Source of the DNA: Paralichthys olivaceus
Lineage: Eukaryota > Chordata > Actinopteri > Pleuronectiformes > Paralichthyidae
Assembly: GCF_024713975.1 (NCBI RefSeq)
Contig: NC_091112.1
Coordinates: forward strand, 16,898,501 to 16,962,500
Reading direction: 5' to 3'
Length of the DNA: 64,000 nucleotides
Below are positions 39,762 to 52,986 of this stretch, one piece after another (positions within the stretch are counted from its first letter, which is position 1; every line of letters begins with the position of its first letter). Below the pieces are notes generated by a model. The model was given only the letters and a program-made list of their open reading frames with translations, was not told the origin of the DNA and made no database searches. The translations under genes and the position numbers were made by a program.

Positions 39762-41950
39762 TAAAATCAGAAGACATTGGACAACAGCAACTTAACACAG
39801 TTACAAAACATACCCCAAATGAATTCCACAAGCCATTTCTGTGAACAGCCTGGTCGACACAACAGCAGCCCACCAACACCAGAGTTACTCGTGTGTGTGT
39901 GTGAAGCAGAGAGGCAGCATTTATTTCAGCCTGCGTCCAATCACAGTCTAATGAGCAGATTGTGTGCAGGTGCCTTCTGTTGTGGGACAGGTGGATTATG
40001 TGTGTGTGGCAACTATATGATGAACATTGTAGGCGTAGGTGATGTGATCTTGTCTGACATTGCACTGTATTATTGATTAGAAATGTCACTCTGTTTTATC
40101 ATGTTGGACTGTTTGTGGTGGTCCTGTGCATCCACACGCTCCTCAGAAGGTCTCATTTCCCGAATTGTGAAGTCGTCAGATTTCAGTTTGTTAATGTAAT
40201 GTTCCTTGAAGTCAGAATGTGTTCAACAAACATTAACATGTATTAATGTGTGAAGAACCTTGAACCAACCTTCTACATAAAGGATGAGGGAGGAGGTAAC
40301 CAGGCAGATGGCTTCCATCCTCTCTTTAGCCAGTTGGAGCCTTTGAGCTCTGGGAGGCGCTGTAGAGTTCATCTGGCAACTAAAAATGTTTTAGTATTTT
40401 TAACTCCACAAAGTGAGATTCAGTCCTCAAATGAAGGCCACATGCCTGTTTTACTAATTTCCTGTTTTTTTTTTATTGGTGTTTTACGATTTTTGTTTTT
40501 ATGACTCAGTGTCATTATTGCTTGTTTGCTTTTTTGATGAGCAAGACAATTTTCCACTTTGGTGGACTATTCTATTCTAGGATTAGGAGTGACAGGCATA
40601 TACTAAATAGTTTCAAACATATTAATTTTAATCATAAAAATGTCTGCCTTGTGAGAGATGCAAAAATGACTAAAGTAACATCTAACAAGTTCACAATGGA
40701 AGCTGCCTTTTAGAGTAGAGAGTAAAATAATATTTTATAGTTTTTCTAACTTGAGGTGGCATTTACATGGATTTTCCCAGTGGAAAGCGAATTATGCTGA
40801 TTATTCCGACACCACATGAATGCACGCTGAACAGTGTAAGAGATGTACTGCGTCTGTCATGTGATGTGTGTTGGTCTTTTCTTCACAATAAGAAATCATG
40901 CTACAGTTTTTGTGCTGCAGAGGGGATCAGTAAAAACAATAGTATTTACGTTGACGAAGAAGAAGCACACAGGTGTTCCTCAGGATCGCTTGCCAAGAAA
41001 CCTGTAGAAAATGTTCTTATGATGTTTTAGGTTAGAGACACTTGACTTAGTGTCTCTAATGCCCGAAATGCACTGTACAAATGTAACACGTTGTTTTTAT
41101 TTTAAAAAGTAAGGACACTCATATTAAAGCAATTGCTTTCCACACATTTCCACATTTTTCACATTAGTCTTCTGTCCTAATGAGAAAAAAAGGCCCCTCG
41201 TGCTTGTGCTTATATGCACTGTTAGCCTTTGCTGTATTTGGGTATACCATAATGCTATGCAAAATATAGATTAAATACTGATAATTTAAACAATCTATTT
41301 AATTTCTTTCTTCTATTGTATTGCGTCTATTGATTAACTGCTTAAGATTTAAATAGTTTTTTAATTGCTTATATAATTGTGTCTTCTAATAGCACTGTTT
41401 AAATTTGTTTTGAATAGTGCAATAATAATGTATTATTATTATTATGTGTTTGGTGAAAGCGAGTGATGACTTACTAGTACCCGTAACCCTAACATCAAGG
41501 TCAGCACATTTCCATCCTCTGTTTGCAGAATATAAATCCACCTCCGCAAACAATCTCCCCATCACACACTCACACTATATTCAACTTTTGTTGTTTCTCA
41601 GCTTTATAAAATGATAAGCAAATGCATGTCATATCTGTGTGATGTCATCAGCGTCATGTGTCTGTGACCATGTGGGACGCGCTACATGAAAATGACCCTC
41701 GACACTGTCCACACACACATCAAGGCAGGTACAGGACACACTCCCTGGCCGTCTGGCAAGTGTGAATCTTCATACCCGACTGTGCTTGGTCAATTGTGTA
41801 TATTTATTCTAATCCCCTGCTGCCAGAGGAAGCATGATGAAAGTGCACGACACTTGAATCTGTCACCGTGGCCTAATTTCCTCAAGCTCCTTCCTCATAC
41901 CACATCTTAAACCGAGAGTTATTCAACCTGATAATGTTTTTTATCTTATC

Positions 41951-41954
<4 letters not shown>

Positions 41955-42002
<48 letters not shown>
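41955..42002 (+). repeat. (TG)n microsatellite
   Basis: Perfect TG run of about 23 units. Confidence 0.95.
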
Positions 42003-42797
42003 TGTGACATTCACTCCTGTATGAGCCAGGGTGGCAATAGCAAATTTCCCACTCCGCGCCCTAGGAAAGAGTGACACATGACATACGACGACCAGATGAG
42101 CATGGTGGCTTAGATCAAAGACACAATTTCCTGTCAGAGGAAATGGCGCGGAGGATTTTATTTTTTCAGGAACAGTTTCCTCCTCTCTGAATTCTTTCCA
42201 TTACGTCTATCAACATTTATATGGGCGAGGCGGACAGTGAAAGTCCTCGACTGTAATGAGCAATACTATCACTGAAGATCCAAAAATAATAGAACAGAGG
42301 CTTTACACCTTACACACATCATGGAAGAGTAAAATAAATTAAATTGTAAATGATTTACTCAAGTCAAGCGCACATCTTCTGCCTGATCGTGATTTCCACG
42401 GAACAGAGGAAAGACACTGTTTGAGCTGGACAGACCCCCTGACATGTGGACAAGAGGGAAGTCATTTTACAAACTTGCCTTGTGTGAAGGTTCCACTCCG
42501 CTCACGAGCTTCCTTCATTCTAAGATAGATGCGTAGCTGTATGTGCAGGACCAGAAGTAAAGTGTCATGGAGGAGAAAGCAAACACAGCATTGTCACCTT
42601 ACTGCTGTGTGGTGCAGTACGTGGAGACATTTGTGCGGAGGGTCAGTAACATAGTTGGTTAAGCCACTCAATGTAAATTTGAAAATGTATAATTTACCTT
42701 TGTTGCCTCTCATCTCCACTGAGCCATTGATTGTTGACTTTGCATGTCATTGTGTCACATGGATGGAATTATGGAAGTCCATGACAACAGGCCTGTG

Positions 42798-43262
42798 TGT
42801 CTCTATCCGGGGGCTGCATCCTGCGGAGGACGTGGTCTATCCGGCCCATGAACTCCGCCTCCTTCGCGGGCTGTGACCACAAAGCCCTTACTGAAAAGAG
42901 ACTGTCTGTCTCTGGTCTACGGAGGATTTCCATGGTCGACATCACCAGCTCATCCCTCCCTTATTGCTGTTGCCTAGCAACAGAGCTGTATTTGGAAAAG
43001 ACAAGAAAATGTCCCTTTTTAAATAATATTTAGTGTAACTGTTTGCTCAAGCATTGGACACCTTGTGGCTTGCTGGCGCCATTACCTCAATGAATCCTGG
43101 AATCGGATGGGCCAGGAGGGATGCACCCGCTGGAGCCTTCGTTTTTTCAGGGATGGAGGGACACATTTGTCTGCAGCGTTTAAAGTGGCCTTCCAAATGG
43201 GACAGTCTTGTCTTGTTGCTGTGACGCCATCTGTCTTAAAATGCAGCCCCCGAATTGAAATA
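42798..43262. mobile_element. Inverted-repeat transposable element (large MITE), copy 2
   Basis: Ends tgtctctatccgggggctgc and gcagcccccgaattgaaata. Shares with copy 1 the ggaggac start, a gcctccttcg segment, tctggtctac and ttgcctagcaacagagc. Open frames across it are shadows. Confidence 0.85.
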
Positions 43263-43998
43263 CGGCTTATGTGTATGTGCATGTGTCTCTCATATGTGGA
43301 CGTAATTATGTTCACTCAGTGAAAAGAATGTGGCCACATGTGTCCCAGACCACCTACACATGTGTTTTAAGTGATCAGATCTCAGGACACATTTGGATGC
43401 ATTCAGACCGACCTGTACTTAGCACCGACTACTTATAATCATATCACTCAGGATGATGTTAATACCAGGTCTGAACAAGGAGATTATGATGAAATCAGTC
43501 CTGGAGATGCGGTAGTGTTGTTTGTCGGACAGACATTTGAACACCTTGTGAAAACAATACAAGTGATGCTGTTCTAATAATAATAATCATCATAATAATA
43601 ATAAAAATGAAAGTATGTTCTAAGCTTTGATTTAAAAGAAGCCACAAACTCAGCCTGCCGGATTTCCTCTGGCAGGTTGTAGTCTCTGAGCTCTCCCCTG
43701 TTGCTGCTGCAGCAGGTAACTGCAGTTTGTGTTCTGAAAATTATTTTATATAATTTATTTTAAATGAAAGAAAGGTTTTTTGGGTAGCTCTATGGCTCTG
43801 TGGTGAATAAAATACCTCAGGCTTTGTTTTGCAAGTTGGATCACTTGGTTGTTTTTGTCTTTTTTCGTGGGAATGGTGACAATAAGAGCTTATTTAAGTT
43901 TTAGAGTGAGTCCCTTTAGGCTGTATTAACCTGGTGGCAATGGAAACAACTGGAGGGTTTTTTCCTGTGTGAAATGTTTCATGTTCTCCCTGTTCCTT

Positions 43999-44110
43999 TT
44001 TCTTCTTCTTCTTCTCCAAATGAATGTGAGTATGAAGGGTTGTTTGTCTGTATGTGTCAGACCTGTGACAGATTGATGACCTGTCTAGGATGTGCCCTGT
44101 TACCCAACAT
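43999..44110 (+). repeat. Fragment of a dispersed fish repeat (middle part)
   Basis: aatgtgagtatgaagggttg, tctgtatgtgtcag, gatgacctgtctaggatgtg. Matches the middle of the family whose flanking parts are at 44920-45175, so the two may be pieces of one family. Confidence 0.55.
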
Positions 44111-44919
44111 AATCATATGTTGTTGGCAACATAAACATTACTGTGGGATAGACAGAGATGAGTGTCACTTTGTGTGATACTACTTTCACCTCACATGCAG
44201 TCATTTGATATATAGTTAATACAAAAAATACTCACTGAAGCAGCTTTAAAAGATCATTCTAATGTATTTCAACCTAGCACATTTCCCATTCATGTGGTTA
44301 TTGTGGTTCCATGGACTGTGCCAACTAACAGCACTTGCCACCTCTACTTCAAGGAAACAAGGAATGAGGCAACTTGCCCAGCTGACCTATATTCATCTGT
44401 GCATGCTGGTTTGTTTACATGTGTGAGGCTGACTTCCACCGCAGTTATACTGTGTCAAAGGAAACTCTAAGCTAAATGCAATGGCCCATTACCCCCTGGA
44501 CTATTTAGGGCAAGTCATTTCACTTTGATGGTTGACCGTATTTATCTGAACTGGAGTAAACAGACAAGACGCTAAATCTGAAGAAAGAGGAGATTTGTAA
44601 GATGGAGGAAGAGACTTCAGGCAACAGGACCATTGCAAACAAAATATACTGTACCTCAGGACAGTGGTGGTGCTCCTGTGGTCACTGCTCTGCACAGACT
44701 GAGGCATGTTGATTCCTGCTATAGAAAATCAATATGTCAGTGGTTGAAGTTAATTTCACCAGCTATGAGAAATGATTTTGTGGCAACTACATTATCGTCC
44801 TGGAGCCTTTTATTTCACATCACCAAAATCGACTGCTGTACAGTAAGAACAGTGATAACAATGTGTAATAGGATGACAACAATATGAAAGATGACAATAT
44901 GTGTGCAAGAAGGTTCCTG

Positions 44920-45175
44920 ACCTTTCTGTGTGGAGTTTGCATCTTCTCCCTGTGTGTGCATGGGTTTTCTCTGCTGGTTCTCTAGCTTCCTCCCACAGTC
45001 CAAAGACACGCAGACAAGGGTTAGATTGATTGGAGACACTAAATTGACCATAGATGTGAATGTTAGATTGAATCCAGTGTGGGGGAACCCTGCCTCCCAC
45101 CCAGTGTCAGCTGGGATTGGTTGCAGCTCCCTCCGCAACCCTCAAAGAGATAAGCAGTATAGATGATGGATGGAT
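44920..45175 (+). repeat. Dispersed fish repeat with gtggagtttgcatcttctcc
   Basis: gtggagtttgcatcttctcc, gcttcctcccacagtccaaa, gtcagctgggattggttgca, ending in a (gatg/gatgga) tail near 45160-45175. A very common teleost interspersed repeat with a short tandem tail, as in LINE-type 3' ends. Confidence 0.7.
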
Positions 45176-46284
45176 AAATGGACAATATGAATCCCACCAG
45201 CAATAAATCCCATTATCTGTTTTTTTCCTTGCTATGAAATAAAATTTACAATGGTAGCTGACTGGATAATTTTCCACAAATCTCCATAATAAAAATATTA
45301 TGACATATTGGACAAGTTATGCAGGATGATAATGTCAGCCAGCAAGTTGATCATCTCCACAAGCTGGAATAATGGTGTTTACATACTTTCTAACTCACAG
45401 ATAAGTGTTTGTTATGATTTAAATAAAGTACTTTTTATTAGGAAATAAAATTGAATTTGTTCTAGATGCCCTGTTACACATTGTTTAGTGTGAGTCACTG
45501 TTTCCTTCAGTCTCTGCAGTGGAGGTGGTGAGTGCAAAGACCCATAGAGCCACAATAACCATCATACTAGATATGTATATGCCAGAAATATCTGTTAACA
45601 GAGATATCAGAGTCATTGGTGAAAAACCCAACAATTCTTATAAATCTACAATTCTTGTTTCCCGAAATAAAAATTTCAGGGTCAGCTGTTAATTCTCAAA
45701 GACAATGAAATGAAAACTATTGATTTATAAGATACAATCAAAATATTATTGCAGGTTTTCCAAACTGATAAGTGGTTTTGTTGGGACTACAACCTACATT
45801 GTATCTGACATCTTATTTCTTTATCTTGCACTGCTGTAACATAACGTCCAGAAGTCCTTAATGTAGCAAAGTAAGACAGTCAGCAGATGGAGTCTCCTCC
45901 TGTTCTTCTCCTCCTGACCAATGAGGTGCTTCAAATCCCCGTAGGGTGCGCTGGACCTCCTCCCGCTCCTGCATCTGCTCCTAAATTTTAAATAATGAAG
46001 GTAATAATAATGAGTGCAAGTCTGCTCCCATCAGGAGTGCGAGAGGTCAAGCTGCCTATGGAGAGTTCACTCGCCACACATTCCATGAGCAGCTCCAGGA
46101 TTTATCCCCATCAGAGACTGCTCTCTTTCTGCTTCTGTTCTCAGCTGACATTGCTCTGGAGGTGAAGTTAAAGGACCATTCCAGTTTATTGCAAATTTTA
46201 AATTATGGGTTACAGAGCAACAGTTTGGCCACATTATCTTAACGACTTTGTCTGGAGGCAAAACTTAAGTGAAATGAAAGGTGC

Positions 46285-46385
46285 TTTCAGACAAGCACTG
46301 AACTCTCAGTTCCTCCATATTTTCTCCAGAGGAGGTGTGAATGCAAATGTCAGAGTGAGACAATCCGCAGTTTCACCGTATGGCC
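46285..46385. repeat. Fragment of the short dispersed repeat (tctgaaag-end family)
   Basis: tgctttcagacaagcactga, then tctccagaggaggtgtgaat and gcaaatgtcagagtgagaca. Reads as the reverse-strand partner of the copies at 33.06, 61.2 and 63.1 kb. Confidence 0.5.
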
Positions 46386-48623
46386 TCTGACTATAATGTC
46401 CCTAGAAATCCAAGAGAAGTGGATGTGAGACCACAGTAGGGGATCCCCCGCTGGATTCAGCGCAAGCACGTGGGGGGTTTGATGATGCTTCTAATATGCG
46501 ACAGACGCAAAAAAGAAAAAACTAAAAGAAAAAATATCTCAACTCCGGGTGAAAAAGCCACCACTGGATTTAGAAGCTATTCGCTAACTAGCTGTTATAA
46601 ATGTATGCCTGCAACTAGACTGAACCAAGACAGTAAATGCATGTGCCAGAAAACCAAAAAAACATTAGGCTGAAAGATGCTAAAATGCTGCGTAGAGCTA
46701 AGAAGAGTTGTAAAGATGCGCCTGGCGTCGTCATTATAAGCAACAACTTTGAGATAACCCACAGTCAGTTGACTCTTTTCTCATATAACAATATTCATAA
46801 GCACAGCTTTGGTGTTCTCATAAACTGTGTACTACTGTTACTTGACTACAAAGAGGAAGGAAACCATAGCCAACAATAAATTAAGCTGTATATAAACCAT
46901 TGTGGGTTTAAAAAAGGGCTGTTCAAATAACTCCTGTTTCCAGCCTGAATATTGTATTTGTCTCTGCTCAGTTCCAGCCCAAGTCACTGACGCATGAAGC
47001 AGATGATGAAGTACTGCAGGAGTTTTGAGTATCTTGTCCTTTCTTTAAAACGGGTCACGGCCATTTATAATCCTCTGACAGAACAGGCCTTATTCCTTTT
47101 CTCTGAGAGGACCAGAGGAGAATCACTTTAATGAATCATAGGGGGGTTATTCCTGTGGTATGACTAATCAATCGAAGGCCTTGATTACGTTTGTTCACCA
47201 CTGGAACAATTCATCTTTTTACCTTGTTGTCCTCCCTTGACGATCTTTCCAAGAAGATAACGAGGAGAAGGCGTGTGTTGACTTCTCTTTAAATCTCTGG
47301 ACGTTAAATAAGCTTCAGCTCATCCGGAGTTTGTGAGAAAAAGACAGGATGGGACATAGAGTTTTCTAATTGTAATCTCCCTAACCTCATCCTCCTATAA
47401 ACAACCACGGCAACAGTAAAACAAAACTTCTGACAAGCCACATGGATCGAGAGACTGATTCGCGGCTAGCTGGGGGACAGCAGAGCCCACAACAAGACTT
47501 CAGGACTCTCTCCACTCAGAGCATAGAGGCCCAGAGGAGGGGAGGTTGTTGGAGTGGGGGCCTGTAAGCAGCCGATCTGTGCTGTTGCTACATTCAACAG
47601 TTGTTGTCAATTCAGAGATCAATGGAGACAAAGTCATGAAGACTTCAGAGCGAAGCTGCATTGTTGCGGTGGAGAGTTTTACATGAGCCCGTCTTTCATA
47701 GGAGACAGGACTTTGTTCTGAGCATTTGTTTCTCATTTTCTGCGGGTCCTGGGGATCCATTGCGGTTAGGCACCAAGAGGTTTTTGTTTAAATTTCAAGA
47801 GCGTAAACTATTCCATCATGACATTTGGACACATACATGTTGTACAAACACTGTGGTGCACATACCCAAGTGGGACTAATAGATTTAACAATTAAATATA
47901 AATCAAAACCATCTATGTGAGTTTTATTGAAGTGGAACATTTTCTGTAAAGTAATATGAAACATAATGATATACTGTGACTAGTGCGCTGGTTGTTTTTT
48001 TTTTTGCAATGACTAATATTACAGACTAGTACTGTTGCTGCTGCTACACTGCTGTCAATTCTGTGATGCACCAATATATATTTGTTCAGGTTGGTGTCAC
48101 CATAGTCTCTTATTACTAAACTAAGCACTGTTGCTTCACCTTTCTGCGTGACTGTACATTCATGAGATCATAACAGATTCAGATTCTGTCTTCACCTCAG
48201 TTGAAAGTTCAATTTTTAGGTCATACTGTGACATTTCTGTGGCTTTAGCTGACTGAGCTGACAATGGTGTATAAGTCACAGGGGATAGGGGATCTCCACA
48301 GCTAAGAGCTATTCATTCACTATAGTTGGTTTAGTTTGAAGCTTCTGAATGAAAGATTTGTTTGTATGGTATGTGCGCTCATCACCTCTGGCGCAGAACT
48401 CACTGCAGCATGTCACACTGTTGCATGGCTTGAAAATATTTCAGTCCTTCTTTCAGCAAGCCTACAGCGTTGTTTATGTACTTTTCGTGATTTTCAATTA
48501 TGATATAGAGAATTTTAGGAGCATTCATCCTGAAGTCAAGTTTTTACATGACCCACTTGTGAAGTTTAAACCAGGATGGCTCACAGAGGATGGCAGTAAG
48601 TCTAGCATGCTAATGTCGTCACC

Positions 48624-49030
48624 TTAGACTGTATATTAAGATGGACGACATGACAACTCCCCAAAATTTAAGCCAAAAAGTCTTGATCGCCCCCTGCTGG
48701 CTGGCTGCAGCAAATGTCAAAAATCTGACGTCCTTCATGTTTGTGGATGCGACATGGACCAAACTGAAAAGTCAAAAAACATGTACATTTTTAAAAAAAT
48801 TCTCAGAGATGCTTTCTGTCATACTGGGAAATGACACTGTTGTATGTCTAACCACAATTTTTTCGGGTACATTTAGCCTTAATCATTCTATGCTATATTG
48901 CTAAAATGTCAAATATTGACTGATTGGTCAATTGCACATATCAATGGGACTTACTGTGCAGACTCTGGCTACAAACGAGCTAGATGGCGGCGTTTTGAGG
49001 ATATTTTGGCTTCATGTTTGGATTGTGGGA
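48624..49030. mobile_element. Inverted-repeat element, copy 2
   Basis: Same family as 25665-26017: ttagactgtatattaagatg, gacatgacaactccccaaaa, gatcgccccctgctggctgg, accaaactgaaaagtcaaaa. The right inverted repeat is not recognisable, so this copy is likely truncated or diverged; right boundary approximate. Confidence 0.7.
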
Positions 49031-51745
49031 GAAAGTGGAAACTTGTTGCGCATCTTTATTTAAAACCAGTCTTTGGTAATTAGTTAGCACAGATTCCTAC
49101 TTTTTGTTCATGTTCAATCTTCTTCTTTTGATTTACTGAAACAAACAGCAAGAAGTACATTGCTGATGTTAGAACCTTTATGAAAAAGATAAATGGGCCA
49201 TTTGGGTGAACCCAACCAGCCTCTAATTGCATTGCATTATCTGGCCAACATTGATCAAGTGAGCAGCAGAACAATGGGCAATACCCCACTGGAACCACTT
49301 TAGTGGTTTAGCTGCCATCTTCGCCGACTGGACTGGTTGGACATGATGCAGAGGCAGCACATAGGAAGCTGGGTGAAGAAATGAATCTATCTCTCTAATA
49401 AAATCATAGTTAAGAAGAGGGAAAGAGAACTAGCTCGGTTTGGTTTTTAAAAAACCCCAAACGTAAAGTAGAATGTATCAGATTATATAGTATATGCTGA
49501 TAGTAAAATGTAAAAGGGAGACAGCTGCATTTGTCATACCACGCTAGTGGGGGGGGGTAGATGCCACTTTGTCTCTGTCGTCATGCTGCTGACTGTTGTG
49601 GTCTCTTTTTTAACATGTTCAATTCCTCACAGATGTGGTGTTCACTTTAAAGGCATATTCCCTATCATGGCCATTAAATCCATGTAATGGCGCCAAGATG
49701 TTCCCAGAGACAGGAGGCGTATAAAACAAAGAGCAACATACTCCAGAGGAACATACTAAAACTGAAACGAAACACTCAAAGTGCATGTTTAGCAAAAGCC
49801 ACATGGTGCACAGAATAACAGCAACATAAAGCTGTTAGTTTTTAAAATGGCTTCCTCCAAAGAAACCACAGTGGTAGAACAAATAGCTTGTGGGAATACA
49901 AGACAAAGCAAGCAACATTGAAATAAAGACGTGATCGTTTAATCAGAGATGTGCAACATACAGTTTGAAAGGACATGGTAATTGGAGCATTTTTATTGTT
50001 TTTAACAAGCCTCTCATTTGCACTGTTAGTAATGGAGAATGTCTGGATGTATTAGTGGGGGTCCTCTCTTTCATTGCATCCCTGCTGAGACAGTATTGCA
50101 CAGCCTATAGCAAAAAGACCATATATTTTTCAAGCAGACAGGCTCATAAAAAGACCAAAAAAAGGCACAGCTCCTAATCCACACTTTAATGAGAGAAAAC
50201 GGAAGTAATGACATGCAGGGAGTAATCTTTCTTCTGTCTGCTCCGCCAACTGACACCAATAACCCGTGGCCGACTTAATGCCCTGGTTGTGACACGTTGT
50301 GTAATAGCAAGTGAAAACTTCTCCTTTGGTTTTTCTCCCACAGGCAAATATTAAGAATGATGACACTTTAACAATTGCTGGATCAGAGCGCTCAACTTTG
50401 TCATCATGAGAGAATCCTATTATGCGGCGGCATAATGGCCCTCTGTGGAAACCGAAAGAGAATGAGTATCACAAGGCAACTGGAAAACAAAGCTTATTTG
50501 AGGCGTCTCGCCATCCGAGCTGCCCTTTGTGTCAGAGCACGGAGCCCCAATTGTTTTCTCCTCAGCGAGTAAATGCCCGGCTTAATGTGGTTCCGCGGCT
50601 CGGAGGAATGATACCGTGAGTTAAGTCCAAACAATATGATTACATTCATTTCAGGACACACAAGATTACATTTGCACTAAATGAGTATACAGACTTCATA
50701 AAGTTTACTACGTCTTTCCACATGCAGTAAAACGGCTCCACGCTGCAAACATTTCTGGACCGCTATGAGAGGAGCTTGCAGAACATCTTGATAGGACGAA
50801 GATGCTACTTTGGCTTTCTAACAATGGGAGGTTGCTTCAGTTCTCCCCAGGGCTCCTTTCCCTCATTCCAAACGGTTTGATAGCTAACAATTTGAGCAAT
50901 AAACACTTAGTGGAATGGCAGCTTGCCATTTCCTCTCTCTGCCTGCGTTTGTCTCACTTTGTAGCATCAAGAGGCCGCAGAGAACAGCTTGTCATGAGCC
51001 ATAGAAAAAGGGAAAAAAACATGTATGACATCTGAGGACAGAGAACAGTCGTGTTTTGTATGTCATGTCATTCAGGTTATATTTGAAACATGCATGCAAA
51101 ATGTAAAGCTTGGGATTTGACAATGTCATGATTAAGTTATTTGAAGGAATTGATCTTAGGAAAAGGTAAAGGCATACATAGTAGAGACTAACCAGAAGAT
51201 AAAGAACATTCTTGTTTCTCTTCATAACGAGCAACACTTAACCGGTCAGAACAAACTGCTGAATGAAACAATGTAGCTGGTGTTTCAGAATCATCTGTAT
51301 CTTATCACTGCGAGAGAAAAAAAATCCCCTAAACAGAAAAATGTGGAGAGCCAGACTTTTCCTTCAAAGAGCCTCCAGAGCGGCTGTTGTCTTTAAGGAG
51401 GGAGGGAGATTGCTTTCAGCAGCTTCGGCCCTCGACTGGTTCTCATCATTTTGACAATAAAACTCAAGGAGTTGAAACAAAGCAACGTTTCATGAAAAAA
51501 AGAGAGGGGGCTAGGAGATTTCCGCTGGTCTGTGCCGAATAGTCCCCCCACTTTCTCAATCCAACTGCCAAAGAAAAGCAGAGTGGTGATTTTAAGGAGA
51601 GCTTTAGTCAAGCTTTTGGGGGCTTAATTCCTCTCTGGCACCCTGGGGGCTGAAGGACGAAGGGACCAAAGGGCTTGAAACGGTTCAAAGATGAATGAGT
51701 GATTGTGCTTTAAACTCCCAGAGGTTTGTTTTGGTAGTTTCAGGA

Positions 51746-51751
51746 TTTATT
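51746..51751 (-). promoter_or_regulatory. Candidate poly(A) signal of the tpbg-like gene
   Basis: AATAAA on the minus strand, about 390 bases after the stop codon. First canonical signal met downstream. Confidence 0.4.
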
Positions 51752-52136
51752 GCAGCGTTTTGTTGCTTTGTTTTCACAAGCCAAATAGATCTGACACAGA
51801 AGATAAAATCAAAGTTTGCCGTGTGGAAAGTGAGTTGAGATCAGATCAGATCACTGCAACAACACCAAGGTGACTTTTAGGCACTTACAGCTTTATGTGA
51901 CCTTGATGAGGATATGAGAAATGTCAAGGAACTCAATGCGTAACATTAATCTGTACAAAGGGAGAATATTAATCAAGGATACATGGGCAGTGCATGCTTT
52001 AAACAAGGCTTATAGATTATTCACACTATTGTATTTATATATATTTACAGACAAAACTGTACAATTTTTACATATTCCTACTGATAAATGCATTAAAAAA
52101 GAGTCATATGAAAATACACCAGGGGTGATTGTCCTC

Positions 52137-52986
52137 TCACACGTCAGCACCCGAGGAGATCTGTGATATCCTGGGGTCAGAATCGATCTCAAAGCGGTAG
52201 TGGTAGCCTTCCCACACCTCCCTGCAAGCGTCCCGCATGTCGTAGATCCGCTTCTTGATGCCCTTGCGGTTGAGATAAAGTACAAATAGGAAGATGAGGC
52301 CAATGAAGCCCAGAACTACACCCAAGAACACGTAAGAGGTCTGCAAAGCAAGGTCGGCCCCTGCGTCTCTCTGTCGGCATCCAAGAGTCATCGTGCTCAC
52401 AGCAAGCATGGATGTGTTCCTCATGCTGGGTGGGAAGGAGCACACAAGACTATCAGCGTTTCTAATCCGCCCCTGTGATCTGTTGAGCCACAGAGCGAAA
52501 GGTTCAATTCCACATGTGCATGTAAAGGGGTTTTCCTCCAGCAGCAGAGCCACTCCGGGCAGGGAGTCCAGCTCTCGCAGGCCCTCCTCTGGAAACGTCT
52601 TGAGGGCATTGAGTGTGAGGTCGAGCTCCTCCAGGTGCTCCAGACCTGCGAGGGTGGAGTTGTGGATGGCCACCAGGGAGTTGTTGGACAGCTGGAGCCG
52701 TCGCAGGCTGCTCAGGTGGGAGAAGATGCGTGAGGGCAAATAGATGAGGCTATTGTGGGACAGGTCCAGTCCCTGAAGGGCCCCCAGGGAGCTCCAGCGC
52801 AAAGACGTGGCCAGGTCCATCACTGTTGAGTGGTTGTAGAGGGCTCGGCTCAGGTTCAGCTCCTGCAGAGACTGGTTCAGGACGGTGAAGGCCTCTGGGT
52901 GAATGATCGCCAGCTGGTTGTTGCTCAGGTCCAGATGGCGAAGGCTGCGGAGTCCGGCAAACGCGTTGGAGTCCACCTCGGATATT
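52137..52986 (-). CDS. tpbg-like coding exon 2
   Basis: 850 bases from a CAAACCCAG acceptor to TGA. Encodes the remaining LRRs, the LRRCT, the membrane helix and the tail ending ISQISSGADV. Several N-glycosylation sequons are visible (NQS, NLS, NHS, NNS, NRS, NTS). Confidence 0.92.

Larger units (their letters stand above)
39762..52136. other. 12 kb intergenic region between the secreted-protein gene and tpbg-like
   Basis: No coding exon recognised on either strand. Holds repeats (41955-42002, 42798-43262, 43999-44110, 44920-45175, 46285-46385, 48624-49030). The part 50.0-51.7 kb is more GC-balanced and free of recognised repeats, and could hold regulatory elements of the tpbg-like gene. Confidence 0.5.
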
